From an uncultured Eubacteriales bacterium (GTDB lineage: Bacteria > Bacillota > Clostridia > Oscillospirales > CAG-272), in the NCBI GenBank assembly GCA_934467415.1, contig CAKSLQ010000007.1:1-64000 (forward strand): a stretch of 64,000 bases of DNA. The letters are read 5' to 3'. The position numbers were made by a program, and so were the translations under genes. The notes under the pieces were generated by a model, which was not told where the DNA came from, made no database searches, and was given only the letters and a program-made list of their open reading frames with translations. Numbering within the stretch: the first letter of the stretch is position 1; every line of letters starts with the position of its first letter. Shown piece by piece: positions 15,843 to 23,272 of this stretch.

Positions 15843-16709
15843 ATGAAAAAGCTGCTTTCCCTCATCCTTGTTGCCGCACTGCTCTGCGTTGGCTTCGCAT
15901 CCTGCGGGAACACCGCGCCGGACACCACCTCCGGCGACAACACCTCTGCATCCTCTGATGCAACCGAGCCCAAGACCGAGAAGAAAGTCCTCAAGGTCGC
16001 CGCAACCTCTGCGCCGCACGCCGAGATTCTCGAGCAGTGCAAGCCGCTGATGGCCGAAAAGGGCTACGACCTCGAGATCACCGTGGTCGATGACTATGTC
16101 ATTCCGAACACGGCAACCGAGGACGGCGAAGTGGATGCAAACTACTTTCAGCACACCCCTTATCTGAATGAGTTCAACCAGAGCCGCGGCACGCACCTCG
16201 TTTCGGTTGCTGCGATCCACTACGAGCCCTTCGGCGTCTATGCCGGCACGGTGAAGTCGCTGGCAGCTCTGCCGGACGGCGCAAAGATCGCTGTTCCGAA
16301 CGATGCAACCAACGAGGCACGTGCGCTCCAGCTGCTCGCCGCACAGGGGCTGATCACGCTGAAGGACGGCGTCGGCCTGAACGCAACCAAGGTGGACATC
16401 ACCTCGAACCCCAAGAATTTTGACATCGTTGAGATGGAAGCGGCGCTGCTTCCGACCGTGCTCGATGACGTCGCAGTCGCCGTTATCAACGGCAACTACG
16501 CACTGGCAGCCGGCCTGAAGGTGAAGGACGCCATCGCCGTTGAGGCAGCCGATTCCGAGGCAGCGGAGACCTTTGCAAACATCCTCGTCGTCAAGGAAGG
16601 CAACGAGAAGAACGAAGGTGTGCTTGCCCTTGCAGAGGTTCTCAAGAGCGAGACCATCAAGAAGTTCATCGAAGAGCATTATGAGGGCGCCGTCGTTCCC
16701 ATGTTCTAA
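15843..16709 (+). CDS. metQ: Methionine-binding lipoprotein MetQ
   Basis: This 288-residue NlpA-family lipoprotein captures methionine outside the membrane. A signal sequence MKKLLSLILVAALLCVGFASC has its lipobox cysteine at residue 21. A low-complexity Thr/Ser/Asp linker follows, then the NlpA fold (KVLKVAATSAPHAEILEQ, DYVIPNTATEDGEVDANYFQH, KIAVPNDATNEARALQLL). The ribosome site AAGGAG lies 10 bases before the ATG. The terminator at 16741-16777 ends the operon. With metN and metI it completes the transporter, and the Met-rich leader supports methionine as the substrate. Confidence 0.96.
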   Translation: MKKLLSLILVAALLCVGFASCGNTAPDTTSGDNTSASSDATEPKTEKKVLKVAATSAPHAEILEQCKPLMAEKGYDLEITVVDDYVIPNTATEDGEVDANYFQHTPYLNEFNQSRGTHLVSVAAIHYEPFGVYAGTVKSLAALPDGAKIAVPNDATNEARALQLLAAQGLITLKDGVGLNATKVDITSNPKNFDIVEMEAALLPTVLDDVAVAVINGNYALAAGLKVKDAIAVEAADSEAAETFANILVVKEGNEKNEGVLALAEVLKSETIKKFIEEHYEGAVVPMF

Positions 16710-16715
16710 AAAATA

Positions 16716-16862
16716 GGACTGCCGCCTTCGGCGCAGACCGCAAAAAGAACGCTTGCCGCAGGCAAGCGTTCTTTTTGTTAGCCGCGTTTGCCGATTTGCC
16801 TTATGGAAATAAGGCTGCATCGGCAAAACGCATCTTCTGCATCCGAATCCGGCAAGTCCGGG
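16716..16862 (+). repeat. Direct repeat copy 1 (147 bp), including the metQ terminator
   Basis: This segment is repeated without a difference I could find at 16972-17118, 256 bases downstream. It contains the terminator hairpin and a second hairpin around 16787-16828 (TTTGCCGA/TCGGCAAA with inner GCCTTAT/ATAAGGC). Confidence 0.9.
16741..16777 (+). terminator. Terminator of metNIQ
   Basis: The perfect stem AAAAAGAACGCTTGCC/GGCAAGCGTTCTTTTT lies 32 bases after metQ. Confidence 0.88.
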
Positions 16863-16891
16863 TGCTGCGGTGCGGTTTTCGTCGGTCTACC

Positions 16892-16943
16892 CCGGCAAAA
16901 GGCGCTCGCTGTATGACAATACAGCTTGAGCGCCTTTTGCCGG
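16892..16943. repeat. Long inverted repeat between the two direct repeats
   Basis: CCGGCAAAAGGCGCTC and GAGCGCCTTTTGCCGG are exact complements. Inside them GCTGTAT/ATACAGC pairs around a GACA loop, so nearly all of the 52 bases can fold into one hairpin. Confidence 0.85.
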
Positions 16944-16971
16944 ACTTCTGCATCCGCCTGCGGCGGTGGGG

Positions 16972-17118
16972 GGACTGCCGCCTTCGGCGCAGACCGCAAA
17001 AAGAACGCTTGCCGCAGGCAAGCGTTCTTTTTGTTAGCCGCGTTTGCCGATTTGCCTTATGGAAATAAGGCTGCATCGGCAAAACGCATCTTCTGCATCC
17101 GAATCCGGCAAGTCCGGG
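16972..17118 (+). repeat. Direct repeat copy 2 (147 bp)
   Basis: Identical by eye to 16716-16862, including a second copy of the terminator hairpin (16997-17033). The repeated unit suggests a recent local duplication. Confidence 0.9.
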
Positions 17119-17568
17119 AACTGCTATATAGGCTTCCCCGGTGGGGAAGAGCTGTACGAGACGCGCAGCGTCTCGCGGAGTTTTTCTTCGTCGGCTAAAC
17201 ACCGACGATTTCGCGAGCGAAACCGAAAAACATCCCGGCAGCGCCTGATGAGGGATTGCGCAAAGCAAAACATCGCACTATGCTGTGCCGGCTGCCTGCA
17301 TGCCCTCATCCGTCGCCGTTCGGCGACACCTTCCCCAAGGGGGAAGGCTTGGATGTGGTGCCGCCTGCCTCCCGCCGAATGGCGTCGTTCTATCTATGCC
17401 TCCCCCCGGCAAAGGGAGTGTGGTACGGAACGCGCTGCGTTCCTAATGAGTTTCCCTTGCGGGAAACATCACGCGCACCGGAGGGATTGTTACAGAGTAA
17501 AAAACAACCCCTCAGTCACCTGTCGGTGACAGCTCACCCCTTGCACAGGGGAGCCGAGACGCTGCTTT
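17119..17568. repeat. Dispersed hairpin repeat modules, no gene
   Basis: The 450 bases hold only repeat modules. 17177-17236 is the inverse of 443-503. 17255-17350 is the inverse of about 41281-41380. 17427-17475 matches 20064-20111. 17510-17556 ends in a GTCACCtgtcGGTGAC hairpin and an AGCTCACCCC-type end like those at 20185-20222 and 41385-41423. No coding signal was seen. Confidence 0.75.
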
Positions 17569-18129
17569 TTACAGCTCCATATTGTCGAGGCTGCTGGCCT
17601 GCATGGACATCCGCATGATGATCTCGGCAAATTTGTGCTCGTCGATGGGGAAGCCGCTGCTGACCCACTCCTTGAGCAGCTCCAGCGCGCCGTTCACGCA
17701 ATAGATATACTGGTAGCGCTCGATCAGCGAGTCGCGGACGAGGTTCTGCTTGTGATACTTGCCCATGATGGTGGAGGCCAGGCGCTGATTGAAGTTGACC
17801 CGGCCGGTCTTTAAGAGCAGGATGCGGAACAGCTTCTCGTTTTCCTTCACATAGCGGAAGAAATCGGTGAGCATGCTGAAGAAACGCTCGCCGCTGCCCT
17901 CGGTGAGAAAGTCCGAGTCCACCGGCAGCTGCTGCATGACGTCGGACTCGATCTCGCGCAGCACCTGCGCCGCATCCTCATAGTGCGCATAAAAGGTCGA
18001 GCGGTTCAGGTCCGCCGTGTTGCAGATGTCGGTGACGGTGACCTTATCGAGCGGTTTCTTGTCGAGAAGCTCCAGCAGTGCATCCTTGATGATCTTTTTG
18101 GTCATGCGAACGCGTCTGTTTTCTGCCAT
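17569..18129 (-). CDS. TetR/AcrR family transcriptional regulator
   Basis: This 186-residue one-component regulator has an N-terminal helix-turn-helix (IIKDALLELLDKKPLDKVTVTDICNTADLNRSTFYAHY, about residues 13-47), the hallmark TetR DNA-binding domain. An all-helical ligand and dimer domain follows. The gene is divergent from an acyl-CoA synthetase gene with 160 bases between them. A dyad at 18162-18176 in that spacer is a plausible operator, so the regulator probably controls itself and its neighbour. An acyl-CoA or fatty acid ligand is an inference from the neighbour alone. GGAGG precedes the ATG. Confidence 0.9.
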   Translation of the reverse strand: MAENRRVRMTKKIIKDALLELLDKKPLDKVTVTDICNTADLNRSTFYAHYEDAAQVLREIESDVMQQLPVDSDFLTEGSGERFFSMLTDFFRYVKENEKLFRILLLKTGRVNFNQRLASTIMGKYHKQNLVRDSLIERYQYIYCVNGALELLKEWVSSGFPIDEHKFAEIIMRMSMQASSLDNMEL

Positions 18130-18161
18130 GGGAAACCTCCGTGTATCTTTTGTGAATTTTC

Positions 18162-18176
18162 GTACAGATTATGTAC
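18162..18176. promoter_or_regulatory. Candidate TetR operator dyad
   Basis: GTACA-GATTA-TGTAC is a 15-base perfect-arm palindrome in the divergent spacer, 33 bases from the regulator start and 39 bases upstream of the -35 element of the acyl-CoA synthetase promoter. Confidence 0.45.
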
Positions 18177-18214
18177 AGTTGTCGCAAACACAGCATCTTG
18201 AATTGGATTGGCTG

Positions 18215-18243
18215 TTGATTTTCCGACAGAATGTTGATATAAT
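18215..18243 (+). promoter_or_regulatory. Sigma-A promoter for the acyl-CoA synthetase
   Basis: TTGATT and TATAAT are spaced 17 bases apart, 47 bases before the start codon. Confidence 0.65.
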
Positions 18244-18289
18244 AATCATACACGCAAAACTCCGTTTTGTCAAGGAGGCAACAGAAAAA

Positions 18290-19948
18290 ATGCAAATGCA
18301 GATTTATAAAGCACCCCGCTATGCGGATTTTCGCGAGCTGATGAACGGTATGGCAGCGTCCTACGGCCGCCGCCCCGCGTTTCAGCTGCGTGTCGCCGAG
18401 GGGAAATATACGTATATCTCTTTTATTGAGCTGCGCGACCGCTTTTACGCGCTGTGCAGCGCATTCCTGCGCGCCGGGCTCGGCGGTAAGCACATCGCCG
18501 TCATCGGCAGAAACCGCTTTGAATGGGTGCTGGCCTATGTCGCCGCCGCGACGGTCGGCGTAGCCGTTCCGCTGGACAAGGAGCTGTCTGCGGCGGACGT
18601 CCGGGACTTTATGAACGCGGCGGAATGTGCGGCCATCTGCTTCGATGAGGAGGCGGCGAAGAAGCTGTACCCCACGCTCGGCGCAGGTGTACAGCCCTAC
18701 TTTTTCTCCGAGATTGCCGCGATGTCCCAGCCCGATCACCGCACCGATTTTGCCGCGGTGAATGCACTGGAGATCCCGCGCGACGCGATGCAGATCCTGC
18801 TGTTCACGTCCGGCACGACCGGCAACTCCAAGGGCGTCTGCCTGTCGCAGTACAACATCTGCTCGGTCATCTATTATTCCATGCGGGTGATCCGCTTTGC
18901 GCCCGGCGACAAGACGTTGTCGATCTTGCCGCTGCATCATACGTATGAGAGCACCATGAACTGCCTCTATGCGCTTGCCGCCGGCGTCAGCATCGCCTAT
19001 TGCGACGGCCTGACCAAGATTGCCAAGAATGCGGCGGAATATCAGCCGACCGTGCTCACGGTCGTCCCCGCGCTGCTGGTCGCCCTGCATAAGCGCATCC
19101 GCGCCTCGGTAATCGCGGGATGTCCCGAGAAGTACAAGACGCTGTTTGAGACCGAACCGCTGGCGGTTGCGCTCGGACAGGTGCCGTTTTTTATCCGCTA
19201 TGCGATCTGTGCCAAGGTGAAGAAGTCGCTCGGCGGCAAGCTGCACACGTTCATTCTGGGTGCGGCCAAGCTGGACGCGGAGCTTGCACTGGACTTCAAC
19301 GCGCTCGGCTTTACGCTCTACCAGGGCTACGGCCTGACCGAGACCTCTCCGCTGCTGGCCTGCAACAACGATTTCTTCTATGATCCGGAGTCGGTCGGCG
19401 TTCCGCTGCCCGGCGTGACCATCCGCATCGACGCGCCGAACGACGAGGGCGTCGGTGAGATCGTTGCCCGCGGTGACAACGTGATGCTCGGCTACTACAA
19501 TGATCCCGCGGCGACCGACGCCGTACTGCGGGACGGCTGGTTCCGCACCGGCGACCTCGGCCGCATGGACGAGCGCGGCGCGCTCTATATCTGCGGCAGA
19601 AGCAAGAACGTCATCGTCACGGCCAACGGCAAGAACATCTACCCCGAGGAGCTGGAGACCCGCCTTGCGCAGTTTGACAGCGTGGGTGAGGCCCTGGTGA
19701 TCGAGGCAAGGCGCGGCGATGAGCCCTGCGTCAAGGCGAAGATTTACCCGAATGCCACCGTCCTGCGCGAGAAGCTCGGCCATGTGCCGAGCGCCGACGA
19801 GGTGCAGAGCGAGGTGCGCGCCGTCGTGCAGGCGGTCAATGCGCAGATGCCGAACTACAAGCACATCAAGGTCGTCGAGATCCTCGAAGAGCCGCTGGAA
19901 AAGACCACGACGCAGAAGATCAAGCGCTACGGCGACAACACAAAGTAA
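18290..19948 (+). CDS. AMP-forming acyl-CoA synthetase
   Basis: This 552-residue ANL-superfamily enzyme activates a fatty or other carboxylic acid to acyl-AMP and then acyl-CoA. Core motifs are LLFTSGTTGNSKGVCLS (ATP loop), the aromatic/His region SILPLHHTYE, YGLTETSP, RTGDLGRMDERGALYICGR and the hinge/catalytic-lysine area GRSKNVIVTANGKNIYPEELE. The C-terminus ends in KTTTQKIKRY, the usual acylation lysine region. The start ATG at 18290 follows AAGGAGG by 11 bases; a second ATG six bases on is possible. The divergent TetR gene implies regulated expression. Chain-length specificity cannot be read from sequence. Confidence 0.9.
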   Translation: MQMQIYKAPRYADFRELMNGMAASYGRRPAFQLRVAEGKYTYISFIELRDRFYALCSAFLRAGLGGKHIAVIGRNRFEWVLAYVAAATVGVAVPLDKELSAADVRDFMNAAECAAICFDEEAAKKLYPTLGAGVQPYFFSEIAAMSQPDHRTDFAAVNALEIPRDAMQILLFTSGTTGNSKGVCLSQYNICSVIYYSMRVIRFAPGDKTLSILPLHHTYESTMNCLYALAAGVSIAYCDGLTKIAKNAAEYQPTVLTVVPALLVALHKRIRASVIAGCPEKYKTLFETEPLAVALGQVPFFIRYAICAKVKKSLGGKLHTFILGAAKLDAELALDFNALGFTLYQGYGLTETSPLLACNNDFFYDPESVGVPLPGVTIRIDAPNDEGVGEIVARGDNVMLGYYNDPAATDAVLRDGWFRTGDLGRMDERGALYICGRSKNVIVTANGKNIYPEELETRLAQFDSVGEALVIEARRGDEPCVKAKIYPNATVLREKLGHVPSADEVQSEVRAVVQAVNAQMPNYKHIKVVEILEEPLEKTTTQKIKRYGDNTK

Positions 19949-20270
19949 GTCATTTGCAAAACGAAAAAGAATGCCGATGCTTTTGCTATCGACATTCGGG
20001 TTGCAGAAAAAGCATACAATGCGCATCTAACCAAGCCTCCACCTGACGGGGGAGACGTGACCCGGAACGCAAGCGTTCCTAATGAGTTTCCCTTGCGGGA
20101 AACATCACGCGAAGCGTGACGGAGGGAGAGATGCTACACGGAATAAATAAGCGTACCAGTATTACTGTTCGTTATCTCTCCCTCAGTCAACTCCGTTGAC
20201 AGCTCCCTCGTCAGAGGGAGCCTGATTGGCATAATGCGATAGGCTTTATCAGACCTTCATTATCAACTTA
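19949..20270. repeat. Hairpin repeat element with imperfect terminal inverted repeats
   Basis: About 20034-20223 forms a unit whose ends, GCCTCCACCTGACGGGGGAG and the complement of CTCCCTCGTCAGAGGGAGCC, are imperfect inverted repeats. Internal hairpins are GGAACGCaaGCGTTCC, CACGCgaaGCGTG and GTCAACtccGTTGAC. 20064-20111 matches 17427-17475. An imperfect hairpin (19968-19997) just after the acyl-CoA synthetase could act as a weak terminator. No gene was seen. Confidence 0.75.
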
Positions 20271-20307
20271 AGAATGCCGATGTCTCCGACATCGGCATTC
20301 TTTTTGT
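20271..20307. terminator. Terminator between the repeat element and the TRIC gene
   Basis: The perfect stem GAATGCCGATGTC/GACATCGGCATTC is followed by T5 on the plus strand. It may serve plus-strand read-through; the minus-strand arm is preceded by A residues and may also serve the TRIC gene. Confidence 0.75.
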
Positions 20308-20331
20308 CTATTTTGCGAAAGAAAGCGGCGA

Positions 20332-20964
20332 TTATTTTTCACGGCTATGTGGTAAACTCCACTTGTAATGTGCGGCAAGCAGGCGTATAATAATGACGGT
20401 CGCCGCACCGAGAAACATGGCGGGTGCCTTGCCGAGCGGTACATAGAGAGCGGCGCAGAGAATCGCGCCGACCGCCGACGCGCAGGCGTAGACATGCTTG
20501 ACGAAGATATAGGGGGTGTCCCCGGCCAATACGTCGCGCAGCACGCCGCCGCCGACGCCGGTGATCGTGCCGACGAAGACCAGCAGAAAGAACGTGTAGT
20601 CGTGTGACAGCTCGTAGGCGGTGTTGATGCCCACCACGGTGAAGATGCCGAGGCCGAGCGAGTCCATCACCAGCATCATGCGGTCATAGAGCGCATGGTT
20701 GTGCGTCAGCAGATGCCGCACCTGCGGGATAAAGATCACGATGGAGATAAAGATGGCCAGCAGGGCGTAGACCGGCGCGCGGAACATGACGGGCGGGGTG
20801 TTGCCCAGCAGGATGTCGCGCAGCGCGCCGCCGCCGACTGCCGTGGTCAGCCCGAGGATCGCCACGCCGAAGATGTCCATATTCTTTTTCAGCGCGACCA
20901 TCGCACCCGAAACGGCAAACGCGACCGTGCCGATCAGCTCGAGAATAAAGATCGAGAATTGCAT
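20332..20964 (-). CDS. TRIC-type (UPF0126/YicG) membrane channel protein
   Basis: This 210-residue integral membrane protein consists of two repeats of three hydrophobic helices, the UPF0126 architecture. That family is the prokaryotic relative of trimeric intracellular cation channels. Each repeat carries the glycine-rich motif: VGGGALRDILLG near residue 42 and VGGGVLRDVLAGD near residue 128. The physiological substrate in bacteria is uncertain, and a glycine-transport role has been proposed for some. GGAGG lies 5 bases before the ATG. It stands alone, divergent from rubredoxin. Confidence 0.88.
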   Translation of the reverse strand: MQFSIFILELIGTVAFAVSGAMVALKKNMDIFGVAILGLTTAVGGGALRDILLGNTPPVMFRAPVYALLAIFISIVIFIPQVRHLLTHNHALYDRMMLVMDSLGLGIFTVVGINTAYELSHDYTFFLLVFVGTITGVGGGVLRDVLAGDTPYIFVKHVYACASAVGAILCAALYVPLGKAPAMFLGAATVIIIRLLAAHYKWSLPHSREK

Positions 20965-21131
20965 AAGCGCCTCCGACTTGGAATGTACCTCATCATTCTA
21001 TATGAAATGCGGCGAAAATGCAAGAGGAAAATTATTTTGTATGCATCCGGCGAATACCGTATGGTATGCCGGCGGACCCGCCGCGCGCGGGATATGCAGA
21101 AAATCACACACGGACAGGAGGGAAGAGAAAG

Positions 21132-21293
21132 ATGAAGTATGTATGTGATGCCTGCGGCTGGATCTACGATGAAGAAGAAGGTTATCCCGAGGGAGGCATT
21201 GCGCCGGGTACGGCGTGGGAGGATGTCCCCGAGGATTTTGAGTGTCCGCTCTGCGGCGTCGGCAAGGAGAACTTCTCCGAGACCGACGAGTGA
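21132..21293 (+). CDS. Rubredoxin
   Basis: This 53-residue one-iron electron carrier has two CxxC knuckles, YVCDACGWIYD at the start and FECPLCGVGKENF near the end, that bind Fe(Cys)4. The WEDVPEDFECPLCG core is typical. It is used in anaerobes for electron transfer to rubrerythrin or superoxide reductase, neither of which is adjacent. AGGAGG lies 10 bases upstream of the ATG. A strong terminator follows. Confidence 0.97.
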   Translation: MKYVCDACGWIYDEEEGYPEGGIAPGTAWEDVPEDFECPLCGVGKENFSETDE

Positions 21294-21311
21294 GACGGCA
21301 GCATAGAAACG

Positions 21312-21342
21312 CAAAAAAGCCGACCGCAAGGTCGGCTTTTTT
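21312..21342 (+). terminator. Terminator of rubredoxin
   Basis: The stem AAAAAGCCGACC/GGTCGGCTTTTTT lies 19 bases past the stop codon. It may also serve the convergent transketolase operon. Confidence 0.87.
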
Positions 21343-21351
21343 GATGGCTTT

Positions 21352-22305
21352 TTACTTTTGCAGTTCCTTTTTCACCGCGACAAGCTCGCGGGCGGCCTCG
21401 GCGATGTGTTCCGCGGTCAGACCGTAGGCGGCGAGCAGGTCGGGGACCTGTCCGCTCTTGCCGAACTTGTCGTTGATGCCGACGCGGCGCATCGGCACGG
21501 GCATCTTCTCCGAGAGAACCTCGGCGACAGCCCCGCCGAGACCGCCGATAATGCTGTGTTCCTCCGCGGTGACCACGGCGCCGGTCTCCTTGGCCGCCTT
21601 GACGAGCAGCGCCTCGTCGATCGGCTTGATCGTGTGAATGTTGATGACGCGGGCGCTGATGCCGTCGGCGCGGAGCAGCTCGGCTGCCTCAAGCGACATC
21701 GAGACGGTCAGACCGCTGGCGACGATCGAAACGTCGGAGCCGTCGCGCAGCTCCACGCCGCGCCCGATCTCGAAGCGGTAGTTTTCATCGTTGATGACCG
21801 GCACGGCGTATCTGCCGAAGCGCAGGTAGACCGGGCCTTTCATCTCGATTGCAGCCTTGACGGCGGCGCGTGCTTCCACGGCGTCGGCGGGGTTGATGAT
21901 CGTCATGCCGGGGATGGTGCGCATCAGCGCGATGTCCTCGTTGCACTGGTGGGTCGCGCCGTCCTCGCCGACCGTGATGCCGGCGTGCGTTGCGCCGATC
22001 TTCACATTGAGGTGCGGGTAGCCGATGCAGTTGCGGATCTGCTCAAAGGCTCTGCCCGCGGCAAACATCGCAAAGCTGGAGGCAAACGGAATCATGCCCG
22101 CCGCGGCAAGGCCTGCCGCCACGCCCATCATGTTGCCCTCGGCGATACCGCAGTCAAAAAATCTGTCCGGATATGCCGCCTTGAATTTGCAGGTCTTGGT
22201 CGCCTCCGCGAGGTCCGCGTCGAGGACGACAAGGTTCTTATATGCCGCGCCGAGCTCGACGAGCGTGTCGCCGTAGGCCTCGCGGGTTGCTTTCTTATCT
22301 GCCAT
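21352..22305 (-). CDS. Transketolase, C-terminal subunit
   Basis: This is the second half of a split transketolase (317 residues). It carries the pyrimidine-binding domain (DADLAEATKTCKFKAAYPDRFFDCGIAEGNMMGVAAGLA, which includes the catalytic Glu of GIAEG) and the C-terminal domain. With the upstream gene it forms a ThDP enzyme that moves two-carbon ketol units in the pentose phosphate pathway. Of two nearby ATGs, 22305 is chosen: AGGAGG is 8 bases upstream of it but only 2 bases from the other (22311). The gap to the N-terminal subunit gene is 13 bases. Split transketolases are common in Clostridia. Confidence 0.94.
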   Translation of the reverse strand: MADKKATREAYGDTLVELGAAYKNLVVLDADLAEATKTCKFKAAYPDRFFDCGIAEGNMMGVAAGLAAAGMIPFASSFAMFAAGRAFEQIRNCIGYPHLNVKIGATHAGITVGEDGATHQCNEDIALMRTIPGMTIINPADAVEARAAVKAAIEMKGPVYLRFGRYAVPVINDENYRFEIGRGVELRDGSDVSIVASGLTVSMSLEAAELLRADGISARVINIHTIKPIDEALLVKAAKETGAVVTAEEHSIIGGLGGAVAEVLSEKMPVPMRRVGINDKFGKSGQVPDLLAAYGLTAEHIAEAARELVAVKKELQK

Positions 22306-22318
22306 TGTCATGCCCTCC

Positions 22319-23134
22319 TCAAAGCTCTGCCATCGCTGCGGCATACTGCTCGTCGTTCGGCGCTTTGCCGTGCCAGCCGACCTGATTTTCCATGAAGGAC
22401 ACGCCCTTGCCCTTGACCGTGTGCGCGATGACCGCGGTCGGCTTGCCCTTGTGCGCCTTTGCCGCCTCGACGGCGCTTTCGATCTCGTCGAAATTGTGTC
22501 CGTCGATCACGACGACGTTCCAGCCGAACGCACGGAACTTTTCGTCAAGCGGGGTCGGGTCGATGACGTCGGTGATTTTACCGTCGATCTGGAGGCCGTT
22601 GAAGTCGAGAAACACGGTCAGATTGTCCAAAGCGTAGTGCGCGGCAAACATCGCCGCCTCCCAGACCTGTCCCTCCTCGCTCTCGCCGTCGCCGACCGCA
22701 CAGTACACGCGGTAGGGTGCGTCGGTGCATTTGCCCGCCAGCGCGATGCCGCAGGCGGCGGAGAAGCCGAGGCCGAGGGACCCGGTGGACATGTCCACAC
22801 CGGGGATGCCCTTCATGTCGGGGTGCCCCTGAAGATAGCTGCCGGTCTTGCGTAGCGTCTTCAGATCCTCGACGGGGAAGTAGCCGCGGTTGGCCAGCGC
22901 CGCATAGAGCGCGGGCGCGGCATGTCCCTTGGAGAGGACAAAGCGGTCGCGATCCGGCATGGCGGGATTCTTCGGGTCGATGTGCATTTCGGCAAAGTAC
23001 AGATAGGTCACAATGTCGGCCACCGAGAGCGAGCCGCCGGGATGTCCGCATCCCGCGCTGTGCGTGCTTTCGATGATGCCGCGGCGAACCAGCTTTGCCT
23101 TTTCGGTCAGCATTGCGCGTTTCTCGTTGTTCAT
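22319..23134 (-). CDS. Transketolase, N-terminal subunit
   Basis: This 271-residue first half of split transketolase binds thiamine diphosphate. Visible motifs include STHSAGCGHPGGSLS (substrate histidine), DRFVLSKGHAAPALYA, GVDMSTGSLGLG and the ThDP signature GDGESEEGQVWEA...N. The start at 23134 is favoured over an ATG six bases upstream because GAGG then sits 7 bases away. A sigma-A promoter lies at 23176-23204, so this gene leads the two-gene operon. Confidence 0.95.
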   Translation of the reverse strand: MNNEKRAMLTEKAKLVRRGIIESTHSAGCGHPGGSLSVADIVTYLYFAEMHIDPKNPAMPDRDRFVLSKGHAAPALYAALANRGYFPVEDLKTLRKTGSYLQGHPDMKGIPGVDMSTGSLGLGFSAACGIALAGKCTDAPYRVYCAVGDGESEEGQVWEAAMFAAHYALDNLTVFLDFNGLQIDGKITDVIDPTPLDEKFRAFGWNVVVIDGHNFDEIESAVEAAKAHKGKPTAVIAHTVKGKGVSFMENQVGWHGKAPNDEQYAAAMAEL

Positions 23135-23175
23135 CAGCATACCTCGATTATCAGAATAGCAATCTTAACAATCCT

Positions 23176-23204
23176 ATTATACGCCGTCCGTCCGATAAAA
23201 GCAA
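23176..23204 (-). promoter_or_regulatory. Sigma-A promoter for the transketolase operon
   Basis: Minus-strand TTGCTT and TATAAT with a 17-base spacer, about 42 bases before the start codon. Confidence 0.65.
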
Positions 23205-23272
23205 CCGTCATTTTGACAAAATCCGCGTGCGGTTGCGCTGCGGAAGCGGTATATTTCCGAAAAATACACCGC

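Noticed and set aside
16716..17118. CRISPR array
   Set aside because: Only two long copies of a complex sequence, no short regularly spaced repeats and no cas genes.
18044..20026. 660-codon frame antisense to the acyl-CoA synthetase
   Set aside because: Composition-driven shadow; the plus-strand gene has all ANL motifs.
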